Of a DNA stretch of 64,000 nt, positions 54,095 through 64,000 are shown piece after piece. Source of the DNA: Enoplolaimus lenunculus (lineage: Eukaryota; Nematoda; Enoplea; Enoplida; Thoracostomopsidae). The DNA is taken from NCBI GenBank assembly GCA_030248215.1, contig JASANG010000422.1, forward strand, positions 1 to 64,000. Reading direction: 5' to 3'. The notes beneath the pieces are model-generated. The model was not told where the DNA came from. It did not search any database and saw only the letters and a list, made by a program, of their open reading frames with translations. Both the position numbers and the translations under genes were made by a program. Every line of letters begins with the position of its first letter. The stretch's first letter is position 1.

Positions 54095-57000
54095 ATGGGT
54101 CTATACGATAATTTAATTGAGGCGTATCGATCTAATCAACTCCCTGCAGTGCACAGCAGCTTCCGTCTGGTGCAGTGTGATACCGTCGAGCAGTCTACCA
54201 GCGGAAGTACTGGCTCTAGACACATAAAAGCGGCAGCAACTTCGAAAGTTATTCAACCAGGTAAGGTTTCATGTTCAAATGGTCAAGTAAGTGTACAGAT
54301 GTGTAGTTAGAGTTTATTATTTAATTTAGCAATAGCCTGCATCATGACACAGTTCTTTGTTCGCTGGTCACATACCTATACATATTTATCTACCGCAGTC
54401 CTACCATATCGTTAAGTCGAAAATTGTATAACTTGTTTAAATGCTTTGGTTGCCTACATTGCATCCTTGTTAGTCACAAGTTTTGCCCCAATGTACCTAT
54501 GCGTCAATGTTTGATAATAATTTAGGTGACAGTTGTGCTCACGGCTCTCCCAAGTTCTTCGCTCTTTGTGGTTTCGGAGGAATTTTGTCGTGTGGAACTA
54601 CACATACAGCTTTGGTGCCGTTGGATTTAGTAAAATGCCGCATTCAGGTAATGTATTGTACGTCGTGATTATCAAATGGCATCATTACGTATAGAGTGAT
54701 TTAAGACATGTTTAATATGCTTCAATATTTCAGAGAATACTTAACTGTCACATGTGTATTATTAGATTATGACACGGTAAAATTGTTGAAAGTGTTGGTA
54801 TTTGATTTGTTGTTTATTTTCAGGTTGATCCAGGAAAGTACAAAAGCATTTTCCGTGGATTTCAAGTGACTTTAAAGGAGGAAAGCATTCGGGCTCTTGG
54901 CAAAGGTAAGTAATTGATGTCAGAATTCCATTCTCTTACCACTGCCGAAACCGTTTTTTGGATGTCACTGGGTTGTCAAGCAGATTAAGGGTAGCGCTAT
55001 ACTTGTGCGTCGTCACAAGTCAAAAAGTTATTGTTTACGAACAAATTGTTATGCGGTGACAAGGTGCAATTCACGAGCGTTGCTGTACGGTGCCAGACGG
55101 CACTGAATGATAGAGCTTTTATAAATTGGTAATTTTTCTCATTGCGCTTCAACTTAAAGCCGATTGATGATAGATTCTTTCGAGAATTTTTGTTTTTAGA
55201 AGGCAAAGGCAATTAGCGCTATTTGGATCAAATTAAGTGTTCTTATTTATTGACAGTATTTAAGTGTAAATTTTAAACAGAAGCAGCAGCTGAGCAATAC
55301 GAAATATAAAATGCTGATAAGCGGATGTCCGTGCTGCTCTGGAATCCGGAAGATATTTTTAGTAGTTTTTTAATTGTAGGCTGGGCTCCAACGTGCATCG
55401 GCTACTCTTTACAAGGTCTGGGCAAATTTGGGTTTTACGAAATTTTCAAAATTCTTTATTCAAATTTACTTGGCGAAGTAAGTGTTCACATCTGGTAATG
55501 AGGTGCTATTTCGCAGAGAATAAATGATTATTTTTGTTCACATGTGGGTTGTACGCACTTAGATAAAGCTCTAAAATTACTTTGTAATGGTTTCTTATAA
55601 GCATCATTTTGATATACTTTGTTGTACGTATTATGACGTGTAACAGGTAATGTGTGTGCTTTAAAATATATGTGTCTATATCTGTGATTCAGTTTGCGTG
55701 AATCTGTAGCTGGATGTATGAATGTTTTCAGGAAATATCGTATTCGTACCGAACGTCGTTGTATTTAGCAGCGTCTGCGTCTGCTGAATTTTTCGCCGAT
55801 ATGTTACTTGCACCAATGGAAGCTGCAAAAGTGCGAATTCAAACGCAACCTGGATTTGCGAACACGCTTCGTCAAGCGTTGCCCAAAATGGTCGCTCAGG
55901 AAGGAATTATGGCGTAAGTGAGAAGTGAAAATTATATTGAAGCATCAACAGTCAGTTAGAAATAAATATATTATGGGCCCATATTCTAAAGTACGAATAT
56001 CATCTGTCATCAGTTAGCGATAGGTATTCAAACTGACTTACCTCCACAATTGCGAATCTCAAAATTGGTACAGACTTAGAACAAATCGAATTGCGAAAAA
56101 TGTGCTAAATTTCGAGCCTCAGCATACGCTGGTTCAAAAGGTACGAGACGTATTATCAAACTATAACCAACTGGTGATAGGTGCTACACAGATTTGAGAA
56201 AACGTGCCCAAGTTGTAACACCCACGGTACGTAGTTTGCACATCGTTGTTTGTTTCTAATTTTATGTGTGGGTGTTTTTATGTAAACAAATAATAGAACA
56301 AACTAATACTCAAGCGGTGTTTTGGTTTATTTGCCTAGTACTCGTATAGTTGTTTAATTCTAAATTGCAGCTTCTACAAAGGTCTTCCGCCATTATGGAT
56401 GCGCCAAATTCCGTACACAATGATGAAGTTTGCTTGTTTTGAGCGAACCGTGGAAGCATTGTATATGTATGTGGTGCCAAAGAAGCGTGACGAATGTACA
56501 AAAGCTGAACAGCTGGTAGTAACGTTTATTGCTGGTTATATTGGTAAGTTTGCCTTGCACGTCTTTTTGTACTATAGGAAATAGAATTAAGTGAATATCA
56601 GTGAAATAGGCGGCTTAGCTGATAAATCAGCTGGTGTTTCCGCTTGGTTGTTTGAAAGCCTATTACTAAATGCAATAGTGGTCGTGGTATTTATATACGA
56701 ATTTTATCAAACGTAGACAATACGTTTAGCACAGCTCTCGGACGTCATAATCCGAATCGCTTTTGTTTTTTACTAAAACGTAGTGCATAAACACGGCGCC
56801 ACATTTATTAAATTGAAGTACCATTCTTGTAGCTGGCGTATTCTGTGCCATCGTTTCGCACCCGGCTGACTCTGTTGTGTCCAAATTGAATCAAGACAAA
56901 GGTTCAAGTGCCGTTCAAGTACTGAAAGATCTGGGCATGAAAGGTACGTCGTGGAGACAGCATAGTTTAGAACTTGTATATAATTTATACTGTTTTTGCT

Positions 57001-57394
57001 TGTGGAATAGGTATGGAAATACAATGGCAAAGTGTTTTGTGGACTTTTTGAAACATTGTAGAGCATTCAATTGGGGCTGTGATTTTTCGCGAATTGTCTT
57101 GTCTTGAAGTTGTTCTAGTGATGCCTTTGCAGTCGTTTCGAGGACATTTCAGTGGTAGAAGCACAACCATTAATAATTTTTATAGTTTGAATGAGCCATA
57201 TTATATTTAATTTTTCAGGTGTCTGGCGTGGCCTTTTCGCTCGTATTATTATGATTGGGACACTGACCGCGTTACAATGGTTCATCTATGACGGCGTCAA
57301 AGTTTGGCTTCGTATTCCACGACCTCCGCCCCCTGAAATGCCTGAATCTCTCAAACAGAAGCTTGCTGAAAAAGCCAAAGCTAAGGAACTGTAG
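54095..57394 (+). CDS. Mitochondrial phosphate carrier (SLC25A3 type)
   Basis: Eight exons: 54095-54260, 54526-54647, 54824-54905, 55380-55477, 55732-55913, 56371-56543, 56833-56943, 57219-57394. All joints keep phase and give 369 residues, the usual length with presequence. The protein imports phosphate with protons across the inner mitochondrial membrane for ATP synthesis. Residues 1-55 form the variable presequence. Three carrier repeats follow, with signatures PLDLVKCR (about 87-94), PMEAAKVR (184-191) and HPADSVVSK (284-292). Highly conserved stretches include [38 protein letters not shown] and [16 protein letters not shown] near the end. The C terminus extends to AKAKEL, slightly longer than in vertebrates. 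The ATG lies in the context AAGGATGG. Introns are 176-474 bases and nearly free of mobile elements except RG and TCT copies. It looks intact and functional. Confidence 0.97.
54985..55222. mobile_element. RG element, carrier intron 3
   Basis: Left TTAAGGGTAGCGCTATACTTG, right GGCAATTAGCGCTATTTGG (in part), with ACGGTGCCAGACGGCACTG in the centre. Confidence 0.5.
55975..56210. mobile_element. TCT element, carrier intron 5
   Basis: Left GGGCCCATATTCTAAAGTACG, right GATTTGAGAAAACGTGCCC (in part), with CATCAGTTAGCGATAGG and CAACTGGTGATAGG arms. Confidence 0.65.
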
Positions 57395-57516
57395 GATCTT
57401 TATGCAACGCTTAAAGCTAATGGTAGTTTTTAGACACAAGTATGCAGTTTTTAAGGGTTTTTAGTTTTATAGTGCCAAAGTTATTGTTTTATACATACGT
57501 TTTATATTATATTTTA

Positions 57517-57522
57517 AATAAA
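57517..57522 (+). terminator. Poly(A) signal of the phosphate carrier gene
   Basis: AATAAA about 120 bases past the stop codon, followed by TTGTTCG, a plausible T/G-rich downstream element. Confidence 0.75.
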
Positions 57523-58459
57523 GGAATTGTTCGTTATCGTATTTGTTATCAGGGTTTCTCTGAGCTGAACTGAGTTATGTAGTGTAACCGGTTAAAGGAT
57601 TTCGAGTTAGGCGAAAATAATGTGTGGTTCGGATGGCCAGTTGCTTGATCTTAAGAACACTCCAGTCGGTTTTTTTACGATTGGTGTTTTGCATCAAAAA
57701 ATTCTTTGAACCTAATTTTCATTAAGAAATTGTGATTAAAAACAATATACAGGCACATAATCCTTTCGATAGCAGTGTCTTTTATCCAAGAAACTGAATG
57801 CATAGGAAAATGTTGGTATTATTTTGCTTATATGTTGCTGTATTGGTGCTATTTTTATATTTGTGTTGTTGTGAAATGGCGGATCGTTCTTGACCTTTAT
57901 TGCGTGGCAATTGAAAAGCGTATCATGATTACAAGAAGGGATACAACCAAAAATATAACACAATCAGTTTCAGAAACAGTATCTAGATATTGTACGAGTT
58001 TAGAATTATTTGTACATTTGCGCCATATTATCTTGGCATGAGGCGATTGGGCTATCTTGCTAATATTGAAACCAGATATTTTTGAAACATGCTATATTAA
58101 TCTTGAATGATATTCAATGGGGAAATTCCAAAACGAATTTGGTGTTTTTAGAACCAACTATTGTAAGCTCTGTTGTAGGTTGTATTTTTGCCATAGCTAG
58201 TTATTTATTGTAATTCATACCATATTATTTGCATATTGCGTATTTTTAGTCTCTAGTCAGTCTGTTACTTTTGTCATTTTAAAGTAAAAATATTTTGAGT
58301 TATAGTGGTTGTTATGAGCGATCAATCACCATAATTACATTTAGCTTGAGAATGCGGGAACAGAACGAATTAAAACAATAGTTGTTGAAATTAAATTTAA
58401 CTATGACCAGGCAGCAGAGTCTGGTAATTTCGCAAGCAATAATACTTTCGTTATATCAT

Positions 58460-58729
58460 TTAACCCTATCACTCATAGAGTATACTATGAGCAACTAAAA
58501 TACAATAATGTACGAGCAATACACACGATGTGAGCAGTGTGTAAAACATTTATAATATGTGCAGTGCAAAATCTCCACAAGACGTGAGAGCCTACTCGGG
58601 CTCGAGCGTCAAGCTCCTATAGCTCAGCGGTCATCGTAAACGCCTCCCTCCCATGAGACTGGGGATCGAATCTTACCTTGAAATTACATCTCATATGGAA
58701 TTGAAAATATTCATGTGAGAATGGGTTAA
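58460..58729 (+). mobile_element. tR element, complete
   Basis: TTAACCCTATCACTCAT left, ATGTGAGAATGGGTTAA right. The A box reads TAGCTCAGCGG and the B box GGATCGAATCTT, both slightly worn. Confidence 0.75.
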
Positions 58730-59309
58730 GCCAATCCACATTTAGATTCGCACTCTCGTCCATGGAATTAAGTCCTGTATGAGGTATGACGCTTGCCCAT
58801 GAATAGTACGATTTTAGTATTATCTTTTTCCACTCATAGCTGTAGCAAATAAAGTGCTGGTTAGCTTATAACCATGTTATCACTTTTACAATTAAGTTTA
58901 CTTTCATCTACCAGTTTATATAGTATGCATTTAAGGAAATTCCTTAAATTTTGAAACACCAGTCGCAGATTGTCAAATTATGGTACGTTTAGCTTACCTA
59001 AAACTATATCGTGCGAAACTGAACATATTGAGGTTTTCGAAATCCCTAATAGCACTGTAAAACTAAAATTCCCCGTGTCGTAATTTGGGCACTATTCCAG
59101 CACTGTGATGTTTTAAAAACGAAACTCGCTTGTTTAGGTTTAGTATTTAAAGTAGCATTGGCCATTTATTAACTATGAGTGGAAAGCAGACAATAGAAAT
59201 ATTATCTGCTTTGGGATATGCCCACGTTCGTTTAAGTGCTGTTGGGGATTTACGATAAAATTAGGACAAAAACAAAGGGAGGCGCAAAGTGTTATAGAAG
59301 CAAATGATC

Positions 59310-59932
59310 GCAGCGGGCAGCAGAGTACAACCGGAGGTCTGCCTCCGGCTCCGGCAGAAAATGGGCTTCCGGCTCCGGTAGAATTTTTGTCGGTTTCGGC
59401 AATTTCGGTACTAAAATTTTGCAAAATTTGTGTTTCGCGCGTATCGTTTTACTTTTGTCACAATTTTCATTAAAAACTTTCGAAATTTCGCCATGAAATT
59501 AGCGTAAAACCGAACAACTTAACAACATATTGCAGGTATTGGCTAAAACTAACTAATTAACCATCATTTTTACTACCTAATTTCGCCTCACCTCCTGTTG
59601 CACCCTGGTGAGTAGGAGCATAAAATACATTATAAAAGACAAAATATACACCGGCTTTCGCAGAAGATCGACCTCCGGTAATTTATGTCAGAGGTTCTGG
59701 CAAATTTGGTGTCGTTTAATTTATGGAAATTGTATCATTTCATTTATCTGTGGCTTTAGAACAGTTTTAAAAGTGCTAATTGAACAAATTTCTCAAAAAC
59801 AGGCTAAAAAGTTATTAGACAAAAAATTACAGATTTATTAGAAAATTCGAAATCCTGCTTGACATCCGGCATAATTTGTTGACCTTCGGCACCTGCTACA
59901 GTTTTTTCCACCTCCGGCTGCACCCTGGTATC
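59310..59932. mobile_element. UG element, long or doubled
   Basis: Left CAGAGTACAACCGGAGGTC, right CACCTCCGGCTGCACCCTGG, with a further end-like CACCTCCTGTTGCACCCTGG near 59590, so two copies may overlap. Confidence 0.55.
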
Positions 59933-60982
59933 AGCTCAGCTCAAAGATAAATCCCACGCTATTTTATTGACAAGAGGCCATATAATTGACAAGAGGAGGT
60001 ATAATTGACACATACATGCCACGATTTATGAATAGGACACAGAAATTCCAATCTCAAGTGTTTTATTTTCTGTGCTTTATCTTACCAGTCAAATTTCGCT
60101 TCGCAAATGGCGTTGTGAACCCACTATAATGAAACGAAATTCACTATGTCAAACTTTACGGGTAGGTAGTAGGTATGTAAAAAACGGAAATTGCATTAAA
60201 CACAACGTACAAAAAAGCACTTTGTGCTTGACATAAACGAATATATTAAGAATGTGCCGATTAATTAATCAGTAATAATCAGCAATTTCTTGCTATCGGC
60301 ATTGGCGCGCAGCAAAAATTTTCTGATACTTCTTGTATGCAGCAGTGAGTTGGAATGATTTCAATTTCAGATGAAAGCGTCTAACAATGCACCTGATCAG
60401 GAAAATATGACGTCTCTTAGTACCCATGTGTTTTAAAAAATGGAACGCACAGTTCTGATGGCATTATAATTCAGTGTTCATAGTTCCTTGGTTTAAAGTC
60501 TTCGCGGCATATGATGAAATAATCCAAATTTTTTACGCATTATGTAGTAATATATGGTATCGGTACTGCCCACGGCATCGGCAAATTTGAAACGTACGTA
60601 AAAGGCACAACTTTGGTATCGGTATATCGCTACAGAAATAACTCATAATTACATAGCTAACAACAAACTGAACCACGAAAATAACAATATAAGAGCAAGT
60701 ATGCGGCTAAAATAAAACCGATATCACAGATATGTAGAGAAGATAGATAAATAAAACTCGCACACCATACCACAACAACAACAACGCCAAGAACAATAGT
60801 CAAGATAGAACGCACATCTTTGTCGATCTAAGCAATATTTTGTCATCTTTACTGAAAACCGTACCCAATCGTAAGCTGGAATATTTGATTTAAGTACAAA
60901 AAGATCACTCTATACTTAACAATGATTTAAATGTTATTTCTGATACAAAATTCAACTTTGAAGACATCAAACCACAAGAATT

Positions 60983-61104
60983 CTGGCCCATGTCAAGTAT
61001 AGGGGCCTGCCCGTTGGGAGACACGATGTGTCAGTGACTTAGAGACAGTACAGCTTAGGCATAGGTTTAGGTTTAGGCTTAGGCTTATGCTTAGCAGGCA
61101 GGCC
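60983..61104 (+). mobile_element. T6 variant with GGCCTGCC end
   Basis: Left GGCCCATGTCAAGTATAGGGG and GCCTGCC, a core of TAGGCTTAGG-type units, right AGCAGGCAGGCC. The bodies of families A-C are replaced. It lies just downstream of the GMDS stop codon. Confidence 0.6.
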
Positions 61105-61130
61105 GCTCTAATTTGTGCCAAACTCTGGTT

Positions 61131-61136
61131 TAATCT
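61131..61136 (-). terminator. Possible poly(A) signal of GMDS
   Basis: TTTAAT on the plus strand (ATTAAA on the gene strand), about 90 bases past the stop codon. No AATAAA is nearer. Confidence 0.35.
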
Positions 61137-61226
61137 TACAGCAACGTAAATGACGTGCGATGTCACGGCAAATTCGGCAACCAGAAAATCAACAGATCAC
61201 TTTGTTAAGATTGCTTACTAACAACA

Positions 61227-63709
61227 CTACGCAGTCGGTGCTTTTTTCATCAGTTTAATATCTTCGGCGACCATTTCTTTAACCAATTCCTAAAAATTAA
61301 TAATTTATATTTTTTAAAAATAAACCCCAAGCATTTTATTTTTTTGAAAAATCAGATCTACTTTGTTGTAAAAAAATCTTAATCTCAATTTTCCTACTCG
61401 TAAGCTGCGCCTCAAAACGCCCTTTAATTTCTAAAAGTTATATTTGAAATAATACGTATAACTGCCTTCAAATAATACAGAATAAATTCACAAAATTTAA
61501 TAATTTTAAAACTGATAAAATTCCCAAGTAACATTAAGCTTTTTAAAACTGTATAACTCACTCTACCTCAAATGCTATTCTTGGCCGCCATCCAAGTTCT
61601 TTTTTAGCTTTTGTTGCATCGCCAAGCAAAATATCCTTAAATAATATCAAATCTATTTTAATAATTTGCACGAATTCCCCATAATATTTTGAGAGATCAA
61701 TGTCTTAACTAATTCTAGAACAAAAATAATATAACTTTACAACGTCCACAATTCAGCAACCGGATCCAGTGTGCGTACATAGGTCATTCTACATAAAGGA
61801 ATTTAAGTGTGTATATAATGGAAACCATAAAATTTGGAAACCTCGTCAGATTTGCGCAACTCATCGTTTTGCTCTATTTTACCGGTCCGAGAATTGTTTG
61901 TTTACATCCGGCTCCATAATTTTTCACTTCGAGTTGTACGCTGAGACGTACGTACCACAACTAAAGCTGGCTACAGCCAACTTACCACTTCAGTTGGTCG
62001 AAAATATCTCGGATTGACGCGAACGCGAATTTTGCCTGAGTTTGCATCGCGGCCTACTTCGTCCAAATCACAGCCTTCCCATCTAGAATCACAACAAAAA
62101 CTCCTGCCAACTTCCCTGTACGCACGTTCATAAGAAAATGAAAACAACTACTTAAGCTCTGCGTTGTGCTAAAACGCGAATGCTTTAGCCCGATATTTTC
62201 AAATGTGTATAACACCGATCACCAGTTAGTGAAAAGTCTTGTAGGTTTCGAACCGGTGAATGGTGAGGATCTAAATTCAGCACACGGTTGGCAATTGATT
62301 GTTCCTACATCTGCGCCAATTTTGAGATCCGCAACTGTAGGAGTTCTTTAGGTTGAAAACCTATCACTAGCTGGTGATACGTGTTAGACACATTCTAACC
62401 TACTTTTACAATTATGATTTTTATCGCCGAAGACTACATATTACATACAAATCATTGATTAGATTGACCTAAAGATAACGATCCTTTTATAAGGCGAGTA
62501 TAGAACCACTTGCAGGGATGTAGAAGTAGAACAAACAAGAGAGCTACCTACGGGGAAGTACAATCAGTTGGTGTTTCAGGATTTTAAGGGTTCTTTTTTC
62601 AAGATTAGACATAACTACTCACAATTTCTGTACACAGTGGCAGATCCAGAAATTCCTAACGGGGGAGGTCATATACACAATTTATAAGCGCAACAAGCAA
62701 TTTTTTCACAGCAAATGAACTGATATTTTAGAGACTGGATAATGAAAAATCAAAATTGAATTGAGAACCATTGGCAATCTTTCAGTCTCGAAAAAATTTA
62801 AAGCAAAGGAACTCCAGCTGTCCTTGCTTCCCTCTTTAAAACCGCCAGTGAGCGCGCTATATAAAAGTGAACGAAACGTTGCGAGCGTAGCGAGCGATAA
62901 GCCAACTACAATTCTAGTATTAAATCTTGATACAATGTTGTACTTTTCGAAAATCTAAAGGGGTCGGCTCAGCTATTCGCCTTGCTGCGCCTCTGTTTAC
63001 TTGTAATTACATAACACCAAAATCAACATTGTGCGGGCACAAAATTAAAAATTTACTAACATTAGGACATGTGCGCAAGTTACTACAAAAGACACATTAT
63101 ATGTATGCAAAACATTAAATTTTATAAAACTTACACAATATTTTCACCGATTTCGCGGAATGCAAGTTCAACAAACTCTCTGACCGAATGACACTCGCCA
63201 CTAGCGATTACGTAGTCTTCAGGTGTTTGACGTTGCAGCATCATCCACATTGCCTGAAGTAAAAATACAATAATTCGCCGTATGTGTTTTCAAATGAAGC
63301 AAGCCACTTATTCATGCAGCCTCAAAATGTAAGGAACACGACGTTCATACCGATAATTTCCCACATCCTTAATTACTGTGTATAGCAAATATCATCAATT
63401 GGTAAAAGGCCATGTAGCTGTAATTTTAAAATTAACAACGAATGGTGTGCTCTGAAATGCGACAAAGTTTTTACCGTGCGTAATTTCAGATTCGCAGCTG
63501 CAACAGGTTCGTTGTTTGATAACCGATTACTATCTGGTAAAGCCATAGATGCTGCACACACTTAAGAACACAGCTACTCACTTCAACATAATCTTTGGCA
63601 TGTCCCCAATCACGTTTCGCATTCAAATTACCGAGTTCAAAGCAGTCTAGCAGGCCGAGACTAATTTTCGCGACTGCACGTGTAACTTTATGAGATACGA
63701 ATGTTTCTC
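61227..63709 (-). CDS. GDP-mannose 4,6-dehydratase, 3' part (last five exons)
   Basis: Minus-strand exons 63709-63582, 63253-63135, 62082-61986, 61635-61567 and 61289-61227; every joint keeps phase. The enzyme turns GDP-mannose into GDP-4-keto-6-deoxymannose, the first step to GDP-fucose in the cytosol. The visible C-terminal part starts [16 protein letters not shown] and shows [64 protein letters not shown] and [16 protein letters not shown], then APTA-stop. These match the substrate-binding half and tail of animal GMDS almost block by block. The NAD-binding Rossmann part and the catalytic Tyr/Lys lie upstream, beyond the window. One intron holds a TCT element. No damage is seen. Confidence 0.95.
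62188..62398. mobile_element. TCT element, GMDS intron
   Basis: Left CCCGATATTTTCAAATGTG with GATCACCAGTTAGTG, right CTAGCTGGTGATACGTG and GACACATTC. Confidence 0.6.
63373..63572. mobile_element. TCT element, worn, GMDS intron
   Basis: TGTGTATAGCAAATATCATC on the left and GATGCTGCACACACTTAAG on the right follow the TCT arm pattern. It ends just inside the donor side of the first visible exon. Confidence 0.45.
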
Positions 63710-63754
63710 CTAAAATAAAACGAAAGGCTAAGAATTGTCGTATACTTTACTGTA

Positions 63755-63892
63755 CAGGACGCCACCGCGCACCGCTATGCATTGCTAACAAAAATGCAAA
63801 ATCTACTTGGTGGCGTGCGAGAGTTTTCAATAAACAAATTTTATCGTTCCGCACAGCGGCGTTCGGCGAGTATAGCGCAACCCTTAATTTTG
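63755..63892. mobile_element. RG element, GMDS intron
   Basis: ACGCCACCGCGCACCGC on the left and CGGCGAGTATAGCGCAACCC on the right. Confidence 0.45.
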
Positions 63893-64000
63893 CGCAAACT
63901 GCCCAAAACCAACAACAAAAAATCAATTTCTGTTAACTTTTTGACATAAAACATCGACATAACCTACTGCCGTCGTTTTAAAAATAGCAGTAAATTTAAA
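63893..64000. other. Unassigned GMDS intron end
   Basis: AT-rich sequence with no exon visible; the next upstream GMDS exon must lie beyond the window. Confidence 0.5.

Larger units (their letters stand above)
57395..61226. other. Interval between phosphate carrier and GMDS
   Basis: After the carrier poly(A) signal I see one tR element, one UG element and a T6 variant. 57550-58440, 58740-59290 and 59950-60970 show no recognisable gene or repeat family; frames at 57775-58041 and 59608-59841 lack any support. Confidence 0.5.

Noticed and set aside
1-64000. Retrovirus, LTR element, Polinton or other virus-like element
   Set aside because: No polymerase, integrase, capsid or envelope-like stretch and no long terminal direct repeats were recognised on either strand.
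1-64000. Calling the organism a nematode because of TTAGGC
   Set aside because: The hexamer is inside mobile elements, not at a chromosome end, and the gene sequences do not look particularly nematode-like.
1-64000. CRISPR array
   Set aside because: All tandem arrays are simple hexamers, minisatellites or element-derived; no equal-length unique spacers between constant repeats.

Overview
The window is nuclear DNA of an animal. Split genes with GT-AG introns encode a Cys-loop acetylcholine-receptor-type subunit, an EGF/SEA membrane protein, a mitochondrial phosphate carrier and GDP-mannose 4,6-dehydratase. The DNA is visibly AT-rich and introns run from about 0.16 to 1.6 kb. I cannot fix the phylum. 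The carrier reads much like the vertebrate protein and the EGF-SEA-EGF-membrane layout is that of deuterostome membrane mucins, so an invertebrate deuterostome such as a tunicate is a guess. The hexamer TTAGGC, scattered everywhere, is the nematode telomere unit, but here it sits mostly inside small transposons and does not settle the matter. No retrovirus, LTR element, Polinton, CRISPR array or bacterial gene was seen.

Layout. 1-18232: no recognisable gene, a graveyard of short non-autonomous DNA elements. 18233-31184 (+): a 13-exon gene for a 725-residue type I membrane protein (signal peptide, Thr-rich stretch, EGF, EGF-like, SEA, EGF-like repeats, membrane span, 250-residue tail). 31185-34398: repeats. 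34399-42000 (+): an 8-exon Cys-loop receptor subunit with an odd pore region. 42001-44019: repeats, including the longest TTAGGC array. 44020-45186 (-): last two exons of an unidentified membrane/coiled-coil protein, with four striking hairpins in the intron. 47194-48215 (-): last two exons of an unidentified Tyr-rich protein. 48216-54094: repeats and one unexplained open frame split by a small transposon. 54095-57394 (+): complete phosphate carrier. 57395-61226: mostly unassigned. 61227-63709 (-): the last five exons of GMDS, whose 5' part lies beyond the window. The genes show no common pathway.

Repeat names used below. T6 elements: 100-450 bp, ends GGCC(C/A)ATGTAAAGATC or a variant, with a TTAGGC-rich core; family A ends in ATGTAAAGA, B in ATGTATAGAAC, C in ATGTTACTTT. 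For T6, strand + means the CTTAAGCTTTAGAC side comes first. tR element: about 270 bp, ends TTAACCCTTTCTCACAT, with a tRNA-like core. CA1: ends CACTGCAAAAAATGG. CA2: ends CACTGTAAATTCC. CAG: ends CCCTATTCACACGTGCAAG. TCT: ends TATTCTCAAATGTG. SG: imperfect palindrome beginning GTAGCCAGCTCACC. QG: palindrome with ACGTTGCGTTTT. RG: ends GCGCTATACTTGT. SL: ends CTCTAAAAACTTAA. UG: ends CAGGGTGCAACCGGAGG. All look like non-autonomous elements; no transposase gene was recognised, so their makers must lie elsewhere. Element borders are read by eye and may be off by several bases.
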